Assembly (NCBI RefSeq): GCF_000980885.2
Contig: NZ_LBDA02000032.1
Coordinates: 28,894 to 92,893 of the forward strand
Length of the DNA stretch: 64,000 nt
DNA from: Streptomyces malaysiense
Lineage (GTDB): Bacteria; Actinomycetota; Actinomycetes; Streptomycetales; Streptomycetaceae
Direction: 5' to 3'
Part shown: positions 58,093 to 64,000 of the stretch, one piece after another
Layout: every line of letters begins with the position of its first letter
How positions within the stretch are numbered: the stretch's first letter is position 1
Made by a program: the position numbers and the translations under genes
The notes under the pieces: generated by a model
What the model saw: only the letters and a program-made list of their open reading frames with translations
The model's database searches: none
Told to the model about the DNA's origin: nothing

Positions 58093-58698
58093 GTGAGCGC
58101 ATCCCCGACGGTGAGAGGTCTGCGGGCCGCGGTGTTCGCCGCGGTGTGCGTGCTGCTCGCCGCGGTGGGCCACGGGCTCGCCATGGGCCGGATGCCCTCG
58201 CTGGGCTGCGACGGCGCCGGTTTCCTCGCGGTCTTCGCGCTCGGCTGGGCGCTGGGCGCGCGGGAGCGGTCGGGGGCGGGCATCGGCGCGGTGATGCTGC
58301 TCACCCAGGCGGGGCTGCACCTGGGATTCGCCGCCGCCCAGGGCGGCTTCCGTACCGCCTGCACCGGCTCGTGCATGCCGGGCATGCCCGGCATGGCCGG
58401 TCCGACCGCCCACGCCGCGGCCGCGCACAACACGGCCCACGCCACCGCCGCCCACCTCCTCGCCGCCCTCGCCGCCTCCTGGTGGCTGCGGCGCGGCGAG
58501 GCCGCGCTGTGGTCGCTGCTGCGGCGCACCGCCGCGCTGGTCCCCGCCCTCCTCACCTGGTGGCGGCCCGCCCCGCTGCCCGCCACCACCGGCCTGGTCC
58601 CGCGCGACCGGTCCGCCCACGCGCCGCCCCGCCGGGCCCCGCTGCGGCACCCGGTCACCCGGCGCGGACCGCCCGTCCCGATCCCGTACCCGCTCTGA
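58093..58698 (+). CDS. Hydrophobic membrane protein upstream of ycnI-like gene
   Basis: This 201-residue protein has three or four hydrophobic helices and a central Met/His/Cys-rich loop (CTGSCMPGMPGMAGP then repeated AHA/AHNTAHATAAH). That composition suggests copper binding. The GTG follows GGGAGG. It lies 43 bases ahead of a YcnI-type copper protein gene, and such pairs are common in actinobacteria, so a role in copper handling is likely. The C-terminal 60 residues are Pro/Arg-rich and probably cytoplasmic. Confidence 0.75.
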   Translation: MSASPTVRGLRAAVFAAVCVLLAAVGHGLAMGRMPSLGCDGAGFLAVFALGWALGARERSGAGIGAVMLLTQAGLHLGFAAAQGGFRTACTGSCMPGMPGMAGPTAHAAAAHNTAHATAAHLLAALAASWWLRRGEAALWSLLRRTAALVPALLTWWRPAPLPATTGLVPRDRSAHAPPRRAPLRHPVTRRGPPVPIPYPL

Positions 58699-58741
58699 CC
58701 CCCGACCCTGTCACTCGTCACCGTACGGAGATCGACTCACC

Positions 58742-59452
58742 ATGTCCGCACCACGCATCGCCCTGCGCCGCGCCGGCGCCCTCGCCGCCCTCACGACCGC
58801 CTCGGTCCTGCTGGCCGCCGGTGCCGCGTCCGCGCACGTCACCGTCCACCCGGAGAGCTACGCCAAGGGCGCCACCGACGGCGTGCTGACCTTCCGCGTG
58901 CCCAACGAGGAGGACCACGCCTACACCAGCAAGGTCCAGGTCTTCCTGCCCACCGACCACCCCGTCCTCGGCGTCCTGGTCCACCCGGAGGACGGCTGGA
59001 CCGCCAAGGTGACCACCACGAAGCTGAAGACCCCGGTCAAGACCGACGACGGCACCATCACCGAGGCCGCCTCCGAGATCACCTTCACCGGGGGCCGGAT
59101 CACCCCCGGCCAGTACGAGGACTTCGACGTCGCCTTCGGTCAGCTGCCCGAGGACACCGGCCGGCTGGTCTTCAAGACGCTCCAGACCTATTCGGACGGC
59201 AAGGTCGTCCGCTGGATCGAGCAGCCCGCCTCGGGCGACGACGAGCCGGAGAACCCGGCCCCGGCACTGAAGCTCACCGCGGACGACGCCTCGCCCGCCG
59301 CGGCCACCGCCGAGGCGGCGAGTACGACCACCACCAAGGCGAGCGACTCCACCGCCCGCGGACTCGGCGTCGCCGGCCTCGTGGTCGGCGTCCTGGGCCT
59401 CGCCGCCGCCGTGTTCGCGCTGCTGCGCAACCGGTCCTCGGCGCGGTCGTAG
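58742..59452 (+). CDS. YcnI-family (DUF1775) copper-binding protein
   Basis: This 236-residue exported protein has a signal peptide ending in AASA, so the mature protein starts with His (HVTVHPESYAKGA). That histidine, with a Glu and a Trp (VVRWIEQP), binds copper in YcnI. The C-terminus has a Thr/Ala-rich linker, one transmembrane helix (GLGVAGLVVGVLGLAAAVFALL) and a basic anchor (RNRSSARS). It acts on the outer face of the membrane in copper delivery or buffering together with the upstream membrane protein. The ATG is 41 bases after that gene. Confidence 0.92.
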   Translation: MSAPRIALRRAGALAALTTASVLLAAGAASAHVTVHPESYAKGATDGVLTFRVPNEEDHAYTSKVQVFLPTDHPVLGVLVHPEDGWTAKVTTTKLKTPVKTDDGTITEAASEITFTGGRITPGQYEDFDVAFGQLPEDTGRLVFKTLQTYSDGKVVRWIEQPASGDDEPENPAPALKLTADDASPAAATAEAASTTTTKASDSTARGLGVAGLVVGVLGLAAAVFALLRNRSSARS

Positions 59453-59458
59453 CGGCGG

Positions 59459-59498
59459 ACGCCGGCGGGCCGCGCGGGACCGCGCGGCCCACCGGCGT
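59459..59498 (+). terminator. Long GC hairpin after the YcnI-family gene
   Basis: Arms of 19 bases (ACGCCGGCGGGCCGCGCGG and its near-complement, one mismatch) fold directly after the stop with a very tight turn. This is a good intrinsic terminator candidate without a T-run. Confidence 0.7.
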
Positions 59499-59596
59499 GC
59501 GGGAGTGCCGTCAGGGGTGGCGTTCGCCGGTCACGTGGTGGCGACCGGTGCGCACCGCCGGGAATGCGGCTCCTCCCGCGCGCGGTTGATCTCTTC

Positions 59597-60034
59597 ATGA
59601 CTCAGGACTCCACGCAGGACGCGCTCCTCCCGCTGCTCTCCGAAGGAAACGGCGGCGTGCTGGTCACCCTCCGCCGCGACGGCCGGCCCCAGCTGTCCAA
59701 CGTCAGCCACGCCTACGATCCCGACGAGCGGATCATCCGGATCTCCGTCACCGACGACCGCGCCAAGACCCGCAACCTGCGCCGCGACCCCCGCGCCTCC
59801 TACCACGTCACCAGCGACGACCGCTGGGCGTACGCCGTCGCCGAGGGCACGGCCGAACTGTCCCCGGTCGCCGGGGACCCCTACGACGAGACCGTGGAGG
59901 AGCTGATCCGGCTCTACCGCGCGGTGCACGGCGAGCATCCCGACTGGGACGACTACCGCGCCGCGATGGTCCGCGACCGCCGGCTGGTCGTCCGGCTGCA
60001 CGTCGCGCGGGTCTACGGCATCCCCAGGCGCTGA
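59597..60034 (+). CDS. PPOX-class F420/FMN-dependent flavoprotein
   Basis: This 145-residue split-barrel flavin/deazaflavin protein has VLVTLRRDGRPQLSNVSHAYD (cofactor strand pair), TDDRAKTRNLRRDPRASYHV and WAYAVAEGTAEL, all typical of the PPOX F420-dependent family. I chose the ATG at 59597, where the conserved domain begins, not the in-frame ATG at 59564. It is a single gene. The substrate is unknown; biliverdin or quinone reduction is typical. Confidence 0.88.
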   Translation: MTQDSTQDALLPLLSEGNGGVLVTLRRDGRPQLSNVSHAYDPDERIIRISVTDDRAKTRNLRRDPRASYHVTSDDRWAYAVAEGTAELSPVAGDPYDETVEELIRLYRAVHGEHPDWDDYRAAMVRDRRLVVRLHVARVYGIPRR

Positions 60035-60062
60035 CCCGGTCGTCGGCCCCGGGCGGAAGACC

Positions 60063-60941
60063 CTAGGCCGCGCTTCGCGTCCGCGCCTCGATCGCCCGCA
60101 GTACGGCGACCATGTCCTCGGCGCCGTGCCCGAGGCCCACCGCCTCCTCGAAGAGGGCGTGGCAGACGTCGAGCAGCGGGGACGCCAGGCCGGCCCCGCG
60201 GGCGGCCCCGGCGACGAGGCGGCTGTTCTTCAGGACGTCGAGCGCGGCCGCCTGCACCGCGAAGTCACGCTCGCGCAGCTTGGGCGCCTTCATCCGGGAG
60301 ACCGGGCTGGCCATCGGGCCCGCGTCGAGGACGTCCAGGAACAGGCGCGGGTCCAGGCCCTGCCGTTCGGCGAAGTGGAAGGCCTCGGTCAGCCCGGTCA
60401 CCAGGGTGATCAGGAACAGGTTGACCGAGAGCTTCATCAGCAGCGCGCCGGGCGCCGCCCCGCACCGGAACGTCTCGCGGCACATCGGCGCGAGCAGCGG
60501 CCGTACCGTCTCCACGGCGGCACCCTCGCCCGCGAGCATGGCCACCAGCTGCCCCTGTTCCGCCGGAACCCGGGACCCGGAGACCGGCGCCTCGACATAG
60601 CGGCCGCCGGCGGCGCGGATGCCGGCCTCCAGGGCCAGCGAGTACTCGGGCGAGGTCGTGCCCATGTGGACGACGGTCCGCCCCGCGAACCGCGCGGCCG
60701 GCGCCGGGCCGCCGCGGCCGAGGACCGCGTCGAGGGCCGCCTCGTCGGCGAGCATCAGCAGCACCACCTCGGCCCGCGCGAACACCTCGGCCGCGTCCCC
60801 GGCGACCTCGGCGCCGGCCGCGCGCAGCGGCTCGGCGCGGTGCGGGGTGCGGTTCCACACCACCAGAGGGGTACCGGCTCCGGCCAGCCGCAGGGCCATG
60901 GGCCCGCCCATCACTCCGAGACCGATGAATCCGACGCGCAC
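60063..60941 (-). CDS. Beta-hydroxyacid dehydrogenase family oxidoreductase
   Basis: This 292-residue NAD(P)-dependent enzyme of the 3-hydroxyisobutyrate dehydrogenase/imine reductase group has VGFIGLGVMGGPMALRLA (Rossmann), YVEAPVSGSRVPAEQGQL (substrate motif) and the helix MKLSVNLFLITLVTGLTEAFHFAE. That helix has Ser where the catalytic Lys usually sits two positions later (KxxxN becomes KLSVN), so Lys is still present. The GTG at 60941 follows AAGGG. It diverges from a TetR gene across twin palindromes and is probably repressed by it. Confidence 0.87.
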   Translation of the reverse strand: MRVGFIGLGVMGGPMALRLAGAGTPLVVWNRTPHRAEPLRAAGAEVAGDAAEVFARAEVVLLMLADEAALDAVLGRGGPAPAARFAGRTVVHMGTTSPEYSLALEAGIRAAGGRYVEAPVSGSRVPAEQGQLVAMLAGEGAAVETVRPLLAPMCRETFRCGAAPGALLMKLSVNLFLITLVTGLTEAFHFAERQGLDPRLFLDVLDAGPMASPVSRMKAPKLRERDFAVQAAALDVLKNSRLVAGAARGAGLASPLLDVCHALFEEAVGLGHGAEDMVAVLRAIEARTRSAA

Positions 60942-60970
60942 GGGGGCCGCCCTTCGTTCCACGGGCCGAC

Positions 60971-60986
60971 TATGACAGTGGTCATA
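60971..60986. promoter_or_regulatory. TetR operator, copy 1
   Basis: TATGACAGTGGTCATA is a 16-base palindrome with one central mismatch pair. A near-identical copy lies 27 bases to the right. It sits 30 bases upstream of the dehydrogenase start. Confidence 0.85.
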
Positions 60987-60997
60987 GTAGCGAACGT

Positions 60998-61013
60998 TAT
61001 GACGGCGGTCATA
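60998..61013. promoter_or_regulatory. TetR operator, copy 2
   Basis: TATGACGGCGGTCATA shares the TATGAC and GTCATA arms with copy 1. It lies 35 bases before the TetR gene, consistent with control of both divergent genes. Confidence 0.85.
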
Positions 61014-61047
61014 GAATTGACCCCGGGGTGAGACACGGAGGCGGGAC

Positions 61048-61644
61048 ATGAGTGAGCGGCAGCGCGGCCCGCGCGAACGGATGGTGTTCAGCGCGGCCCA
61101 GCTCATCCGGCGCGACGGGGTGAACGCGACCGGCATGCGCGAGGTCGCCGCGCACGCCGGGGCCCCGCGCGGCTCCCTCCAGCACTACTTCCCGGGCGGC
61201 AAGGAACAGCTGGTCGGCGAGGCCGTCGCCTGGGCCGGACGGTACGCGGGGGCGCGGATCGGACGCTTCGTCGAGGGGCTGTCCGGGCCGACGCCGGGCG
61301 CGCTGTTCGCCGCGATGGCCGCGCAGTGGACCGAGGAGTACGAGCGGGACGGCTTCGTCACGGGCTGCCCGGTGGCCGCCGCCACCGTCGACCGCGCCGC
61401 CTCCGACGAGGTGACCCGCGCCGCCGTCGCCGCCGCGTTCACCGCCTGGCGGACCCCGCTCGCCGAGGCACTCACCGCCATGGGCGTACCCGCCGACCGG
61501 TCCGCGGACCTGGCCACGCTGATGATCAGCACCCTGGAGGGGGCGATCCTGATGGCACGGGCCGAACAGAACGTGCGGCCCCTGACGGCGGTGGTGCGCG
61601 AACTGGGCCCGCTGCTCGACGCGGCGGTGACCCGGCCCGCGTAG
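61048..61644 (+). CDS. TetR family regulator (TetR_C LmrA/YxaF-like)
   Basis: This 198-residue repressor has its helix-turn-helix at about 25-55 (GVNATGMREVAAHAGAPRGSLQHYFPGGKEQL); the SLQHYFPGGKEQL wording is characteristic of the YxaF/LmrA subgroup. The C-terminal domain contains GCPVAAATVD. Two palindromes lie between it and the divergent dehydrogenase gene, so it probably represses both. It ends 14 bases before the convergent TetR gene at 61658. Confidence 0.92.
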   Translation: MSERQRGPRERMVFSAAQLIRRDGVNATGMREVAAHAGAPRGSLQHYFPGGKEQLVGEAVAWAGRYAGARIGRFVEGLSGPTPGALFAAMAAQWTEEYERDGFVTGCPVAAATVDRAASDEVTRAAVAAAFTAWRTPLAEALTAMGVPADRSADLATLMISTLEGAILMARAEQNVRPLTAVVRELGPLLDAAVTRPA

Positions 61645-61657
61645 CCCCGGCCTGGCG

Positions 61658-62332
61658 TCAGTGTCCGGCCCCGCCCGCCTCCTCCGTCGTGAGGTACCCG
61701 ATCACCATGTCGCCGAGCATCGCCCGGTAGTGGTCCCGCCGGTCCGGGTCCACCAGGTCCCGGCCGAACAGGGCACCGAACGCACGCCGGTTGACGGCCC
61801 GGAAGAAGCAGAACGAGCTGATCACCGCGTGCAGGTCGACCGCGTCCACGTCCGCCCGGAACACCCCGGACTCCCGCCCCGCGGCGAGGATCTCGCGCAG
61901 CGCGTCCAGCGCCGGGGAACCGATCGCGTCGAGCCGCCCCGAGGGCGCGGAGTCCTCGGCGCACTGGAGGTTCTCGATGCTCAGCAGGCGGATGTACTCG
62001 GGGTGCCGCTCATGGTGGTCGAAGATCAGCCCGGCCAGTCGCCGGACCGCCGTGACCGGGTCCAGGTGGGCCACGTCGAGCCGCCGCTCGGCCTCGCGCA
62101 GCGCGCCGTAGGCCCGTTCGAGGACGGCCGTGAACAACTGCTCCTTGCCGCCGAAGTAGTAGTAGATCATCCGCTTGGTGGTGCGGGTGCGGGCGGCTAT
62201 CTCCTCCACTCGGGCGCCCTCGTAGCCGGCCCGCGCGAACTCCCGGGTGGCCATGTCGAGGATCTCGGCCTTGGTGCGGGCGGCGTCACGCGCCCGCCCG
62301 TCGGGGCGTACCGGTTCGTCGACGCTGGTCAT
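61658..62332 (-). CDS. TetR family regulator
   Basis: This 224-residue repressor has helix-turn-helix GYEGARVEEIAARTRTTKRMIYYYFGGKEQLF at about 42-73. Its C-terminal domain resembles regulators of aromatic or aldehyde metabolism (YIRLLSIENLQCAED). It is convergent with the preceding TetR gene. No clear target gene adjoins it; the upstream gap to 62463 holds a terminator for the phosphatase gene and presumably its own promoter. Confidence 0.9.
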   Translation of the reverse strand: MTSVDEPVRPDGRARDAARTKAEILDMATREFARAGYEGARVEEIAARTRTTKRMIYYYFGGKEQLFTAVLERAYGALREAERRLDVAHLDPVTAVRRLAGLIFDHHERHPEYIRLLSIENLQCAEDSAPSGRLDAIGSPALDALREILAAGRESGVFRADVDAVDLHAVISSFCFFRAVNRRAFGALFGRDLVDPDRRDHYRAMLGDMVIGYLTTEEAGGAGH

Positions 62333-62415
62333 CGGGTGGTTCCTTCGGGCCTCGGGCCGCCGCGGTGGCGTGCTCGGTGCCGTCGATTCTAGGACGCGAG
62401 CATGACAGTGCATAC

Positions 62416-62454
62416 GCCGTGGCCCGGAGCACACGAGGTGCCCCGGGCCACGGC
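62416..62454 (-). terminator. Hairpin terminator after the histidine phosphatase gene
   Basis: A 12-bp perfect stem (GCCGTGGCCCGG / CCGGGCCACGGC) with a 15-base loop begins about 10 bases after the minus-strand stop at 62464. It separates the gnd-phosphatase operon from the TetR gene. Confidence 0.8.
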
Positions 62455-62463
62455 GGGAGGGTG

Positions 62464-63057
62464 CTACGACCGCCCGTTCCACTCGGCGATCACCGGGTGC
62501 CCGTGCTCGGTGGACAACCGGCTGACGGTGCCGGTGGCCAGCTGGAACAGCCGGCCCTGAGCGGGCGCCAGGCCCAGCCGGCGAGCCGTGAGGACCCGCA
62601 GGAAGTGGCCGTGGGCGACGAGGACCACATCGGGCCCGTCCGCGGCGAGCGCGGCGTCCACCCGGGCCAGCACCCGGTCGGCGCGGGCGCCGACCTCGTC
62701 CGGTGACTCGCCCGGATGCGCCTCGGGCCCCGGCGCCACCCCGTCGGTCCACAGGTCCCAGTCGGGGCGGGTGCGGTGGATCTCGGCGGTGGTGATGCCC
62801 TCGTAGCCGCCGTAGTCCCACTCGTGCATCGCGGGTTCCGGCTCGATCCCGGTCAGGCCCGCGAGTTCGGCGGTGCGCAGGGCGCGGCCGAGCGGGCTGC
62901 TGAGCACGAGGGCGTAGGTCCGGCCGGACAGGAGCGGGGCGAGTGACTTGGCCTGTTCCTCGCCGTGGTCCGTCAGGGGCAGGTCGGTGAAGCTGGTGTG
63001 CTGCCCCGACCTGCTCCACTCCGTCTCCCCGTGACGGACCAGCAGAAGATCAGCCAC
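62464..63057 (-). CDS. Histidine phosphatase family protein
   Basis: This 197-residue phosphoglycerate-mutase-like phosphatase has the catalytic LLLVRHGETEWSRSGQHT near the start, SSPLGRALRTAEL and the second His in VVLVAHGHFLRVL. HEWDYGGYEG supplies the acid region. It begins with GTG 2 bases after the gnd stop, with AAGGG in the gnd 3' end, so the two are co-transcribed. It is probably a sugar-phosphate phosphatase linked to pentose-phosphate metabolism. It keeps the second catalytic His that the cluster phosphatase at 10529-11125 seems to lack. Confidence 0.87.
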   Translation of the reverse strand: MADLLLVRHGETEWSRSGQHTSFTDLPLTDHGEEQAKSLAPLLSGRTYALVLSSPLGRALRTAELAGLTGIEPEPAMHEWDYGGYEGITTAEIHRTRPDWDLWTDGVAPGPEAHPGESPDEVGARADRVLARVDAALAADGPDVVLVAHGHFLRVLTARRLGLAPAQGRLFQLATGTVSRLSTEHGHPVIAEWNGRS

Positions 63058-63059
63058 GA

Positions 63060-63938
63060 TCAGCCCTTCTTCTCGACCGCGTGGCCGCCGAACTGGTTGC
63101 GCAGCGCGGCGACCATCTTCATCTGCGGCGAGTCGTCCTGCCGGGAGGCGAACCGGGCGAACAGTGAGGCGGTGATCGCCGGGAGCGGCACCGCGTTGTC
63201 GATGGCCGCCTCGACGGTCCAGCGGCCCTCGCCGGAGTCCTCCGCGAAACCGCGCAGCTTCTCCAGGTGCTCGTCGTCGTCCAGGGCGTTGACCGCGAGG
63301 TCGAGCAGCCAGGAGCGGATGACCGTGCCCTCCTGCCAGGAGCGGAACACCTCGCGGACGTTCTCCACGGAGTTCACCTTCTCCAGCAGCTCCCAGCCCT
63401 CGGCGTACGCCTGCATCATGGCGTACTCGATGCCGTTGTGGACCATCTTGGAGAAGTGCCCGGCGCCGACCCGGCCCGCGTGCACATAGCCGTAGGGGCC
63501 CTCCGGCTTGAGCGCGTCGAAGACCGGCTGGAGCCGGTCCACGTTCTCCTTCTCGCCGCCGACCATGAGCGCGTAGCCGTTCTCCAGGCCCCACACACCG
63601 CCGGAGACACCCGCGTCCACGAAGCCGATGCCCTTGATGGCGAGCGCCGCGGCGTGCTTCTCGTCGTCCGTCCAGCGGGAGTTGCCGCCGTCGATCACCG
63701 TGTCGCCGGGCTCCAGCAGGTCGCCCAGCTCGTCCACGACGGTCTGGGTGGCCGTGCCGGCCGGGACCATCACCCACACATTGCGGGGCGCGTCCAGCTT
63801 CTCGACCAGTTCGGCGAGGCTCTTGACGTCCGAGACCTCGGGGTTGCGGTCGTAGCCGATGACGGTGTGGCCGGCGCGGCGGATCCGCTCGCGCATGTTG
63901 CCGCCCATCTTGCCGAGACCGATGAGACCGAGCTGCAT
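63060..63938 (-). CDS. gnd: 6-phosphogluconate dehydrogenase, decarboxylating (short form)
   Basis: This 292-residue enzyme oxidises 6-phosphogluconate to ribulose 5-phosphate and CO2. It has the Rossmann motif GLIGLGKMGGNMRERI and the VIDGGNSRWTDD segment. FVDAGVSGGVWGLENGYALMVGG and AGHFSKMVHNGIEYAMMQAYAEG carry the catalytic Lys. The length identifies the short, actinobacterial/NAD-type form rather than the 470-residue enteric form. Its ATG is 2 bases after the stop of the upstream gene, and it is followed by the phosphatase gene, giving a three-gene operon. Confidence 0.95.
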   Translation of the reverse strand: MQLGLIGLGKMGGNMRERIRRAGHTVIGYDRNPEVSDVKSLAELVEKLDAPRNVWVMVPAGTATQTVVDELGDLLEPGDTVIDGGNSRWTDDEKHAAALAIKGIGFVDAGVSGGVWGLENGYALMVGGEKENVDRLQPVFDALKPEGPYGYVHAGRVGAGHFSKMVHNGIEYAMMQAYAEGWELLEKVNSVENVREVFRSWQEGTVIRSWLLDLAVNALDDDEHLEKLRGFAEDSGEGRWTVEAAIDNAVPLPAITASLFARFASRQDDSPQMKMVAALRNQFGGHAVEKKG

Positions 63939-63940
63939 GA

Positions 63941-64000
63941 TCAGTTCTCCGATGCGTTCTTGAGAGTGCGGTAGGCGGCGACGAGGGCCTTGGTGGAGGG
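63941..64000 (-). CDS. C-terminal end of a gene upstream of gnd (cut by window)
   Basis: Only the last 19 codons are visible (ending LVAAYRTLKNASEN). The DPST-like/L-x-x-Y-R pattern would fit the end of glucose-6-phosphate isomerase, which neighbours gnd in some Streptomyces, but the fragment is too short for a firm call. Confidence 0.35.
   Translation of the reverse strand, partial: PSTKALVAAYRTLKNASEN

Overview
The window is high-GC DNA with GTG and TTG starts, dense four-base ATGA/GTGA overlaps and typical actinobacterial families. It is almost certainly a Streptomyces chromosome. About three quarters of it (1 to about 48.5 kb) reads as one large natural-product locus. The remaining 15 kb is ordinary accessory and housekeeping DNA.

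Left half (1-34 kb, mostly minus strand). A three-gene set at the left edge (cysteine-synthase-like enzyme, GHMP/threonine-type kinase, argininosuccinate-lyase-like enzyme) matches the known logic for making 2,3-diaminobutyrate from threonine. It is followed by a two-module NRPS with a terminal thioesterase; I read its specificity codes as Thr-type then Ser-type. Next come a histidine phosphatase, a cation/proton antiporter and an ATP-grasp-like ligase. A lone MaoC hydratase faces a tightly coupled seven-gene minus-strand operon (14.5-21.9 kb): ornithine cyclodeaminase family, 4-hydroxy-2-oxovalerate aldolase, acylating acetaldehyde dehydrogenase, HpcH/HpaI (malyl-CoA lyase type) aldolase, alpha-oxoamine synthase, JmjC/cupin dioxygenase and MFS exporter. 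An aminopeptidase P gene diverges from this operon. A second minus-strand operon (24.2-34.1 kb) carries a lone A-T NRPS protein, a type II thioesterase with a Cys nucleophile, an S9 peptidase, an orphan protein, an alpha/beta hydrolase and a T-C-A-T NRPS.

Right half (34.4-48.4 kb, plus strand). A 13-gene operon diverges from the NRPS operon. It encodes a phosphonate pathway (PEP mutase, phosphonopyruvate decarboxylase, 2-aminoethylphosphonate-type transaminase). With it are two GNAT/FemAB-type transferases, an NDP-kinase-like protein, a nucleotidyltransferase, a fold-type I PLP enzyme, two methyltransferases, an MFS exporter, an alpha/beta hydrolase and a second ATP-grasp-like ligase paralogous to the one in the left half.

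How the genes may work together (inference). The locus combines phosphonate, non-proteinogenic diamino acid, NRPS and carbon-carbon-bonded pseudopeptide (HpcH + MaoC + alpha-oxoamine synthase) chemistry. I recognise no single known compound with all of these. The paralogous ligases, divergent operon layout and lack of unrelated genes between the halves favour one cluster, but two abutting clusters cannot be excluded. No pathway-specific regulator is visible in the 48 kb.

Right flank (48.5-64 kb). This holds an ASCH protein, a secreted S53 peptidase, a decayed TrmB-type regulator gene, an alcohol dehydrogenase with a divergent TetR gene, a sugar ABC importer operon with a GH1 beta-glucosidase, a YcnI-type copper protein with a membrane partner, a PPOX/F420 flavoprotein, a beta-hydroxyacid dehydrogenase with a divergent TetR gene and twin operators, another TetR gene, a histidine phosphatase and 6-phosphogluconate dehydrogenase. 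Several clear hairpin terminators and palindromic operators are present. I saw no rRNA, tRNA, insertion sequence or CRISPR array.
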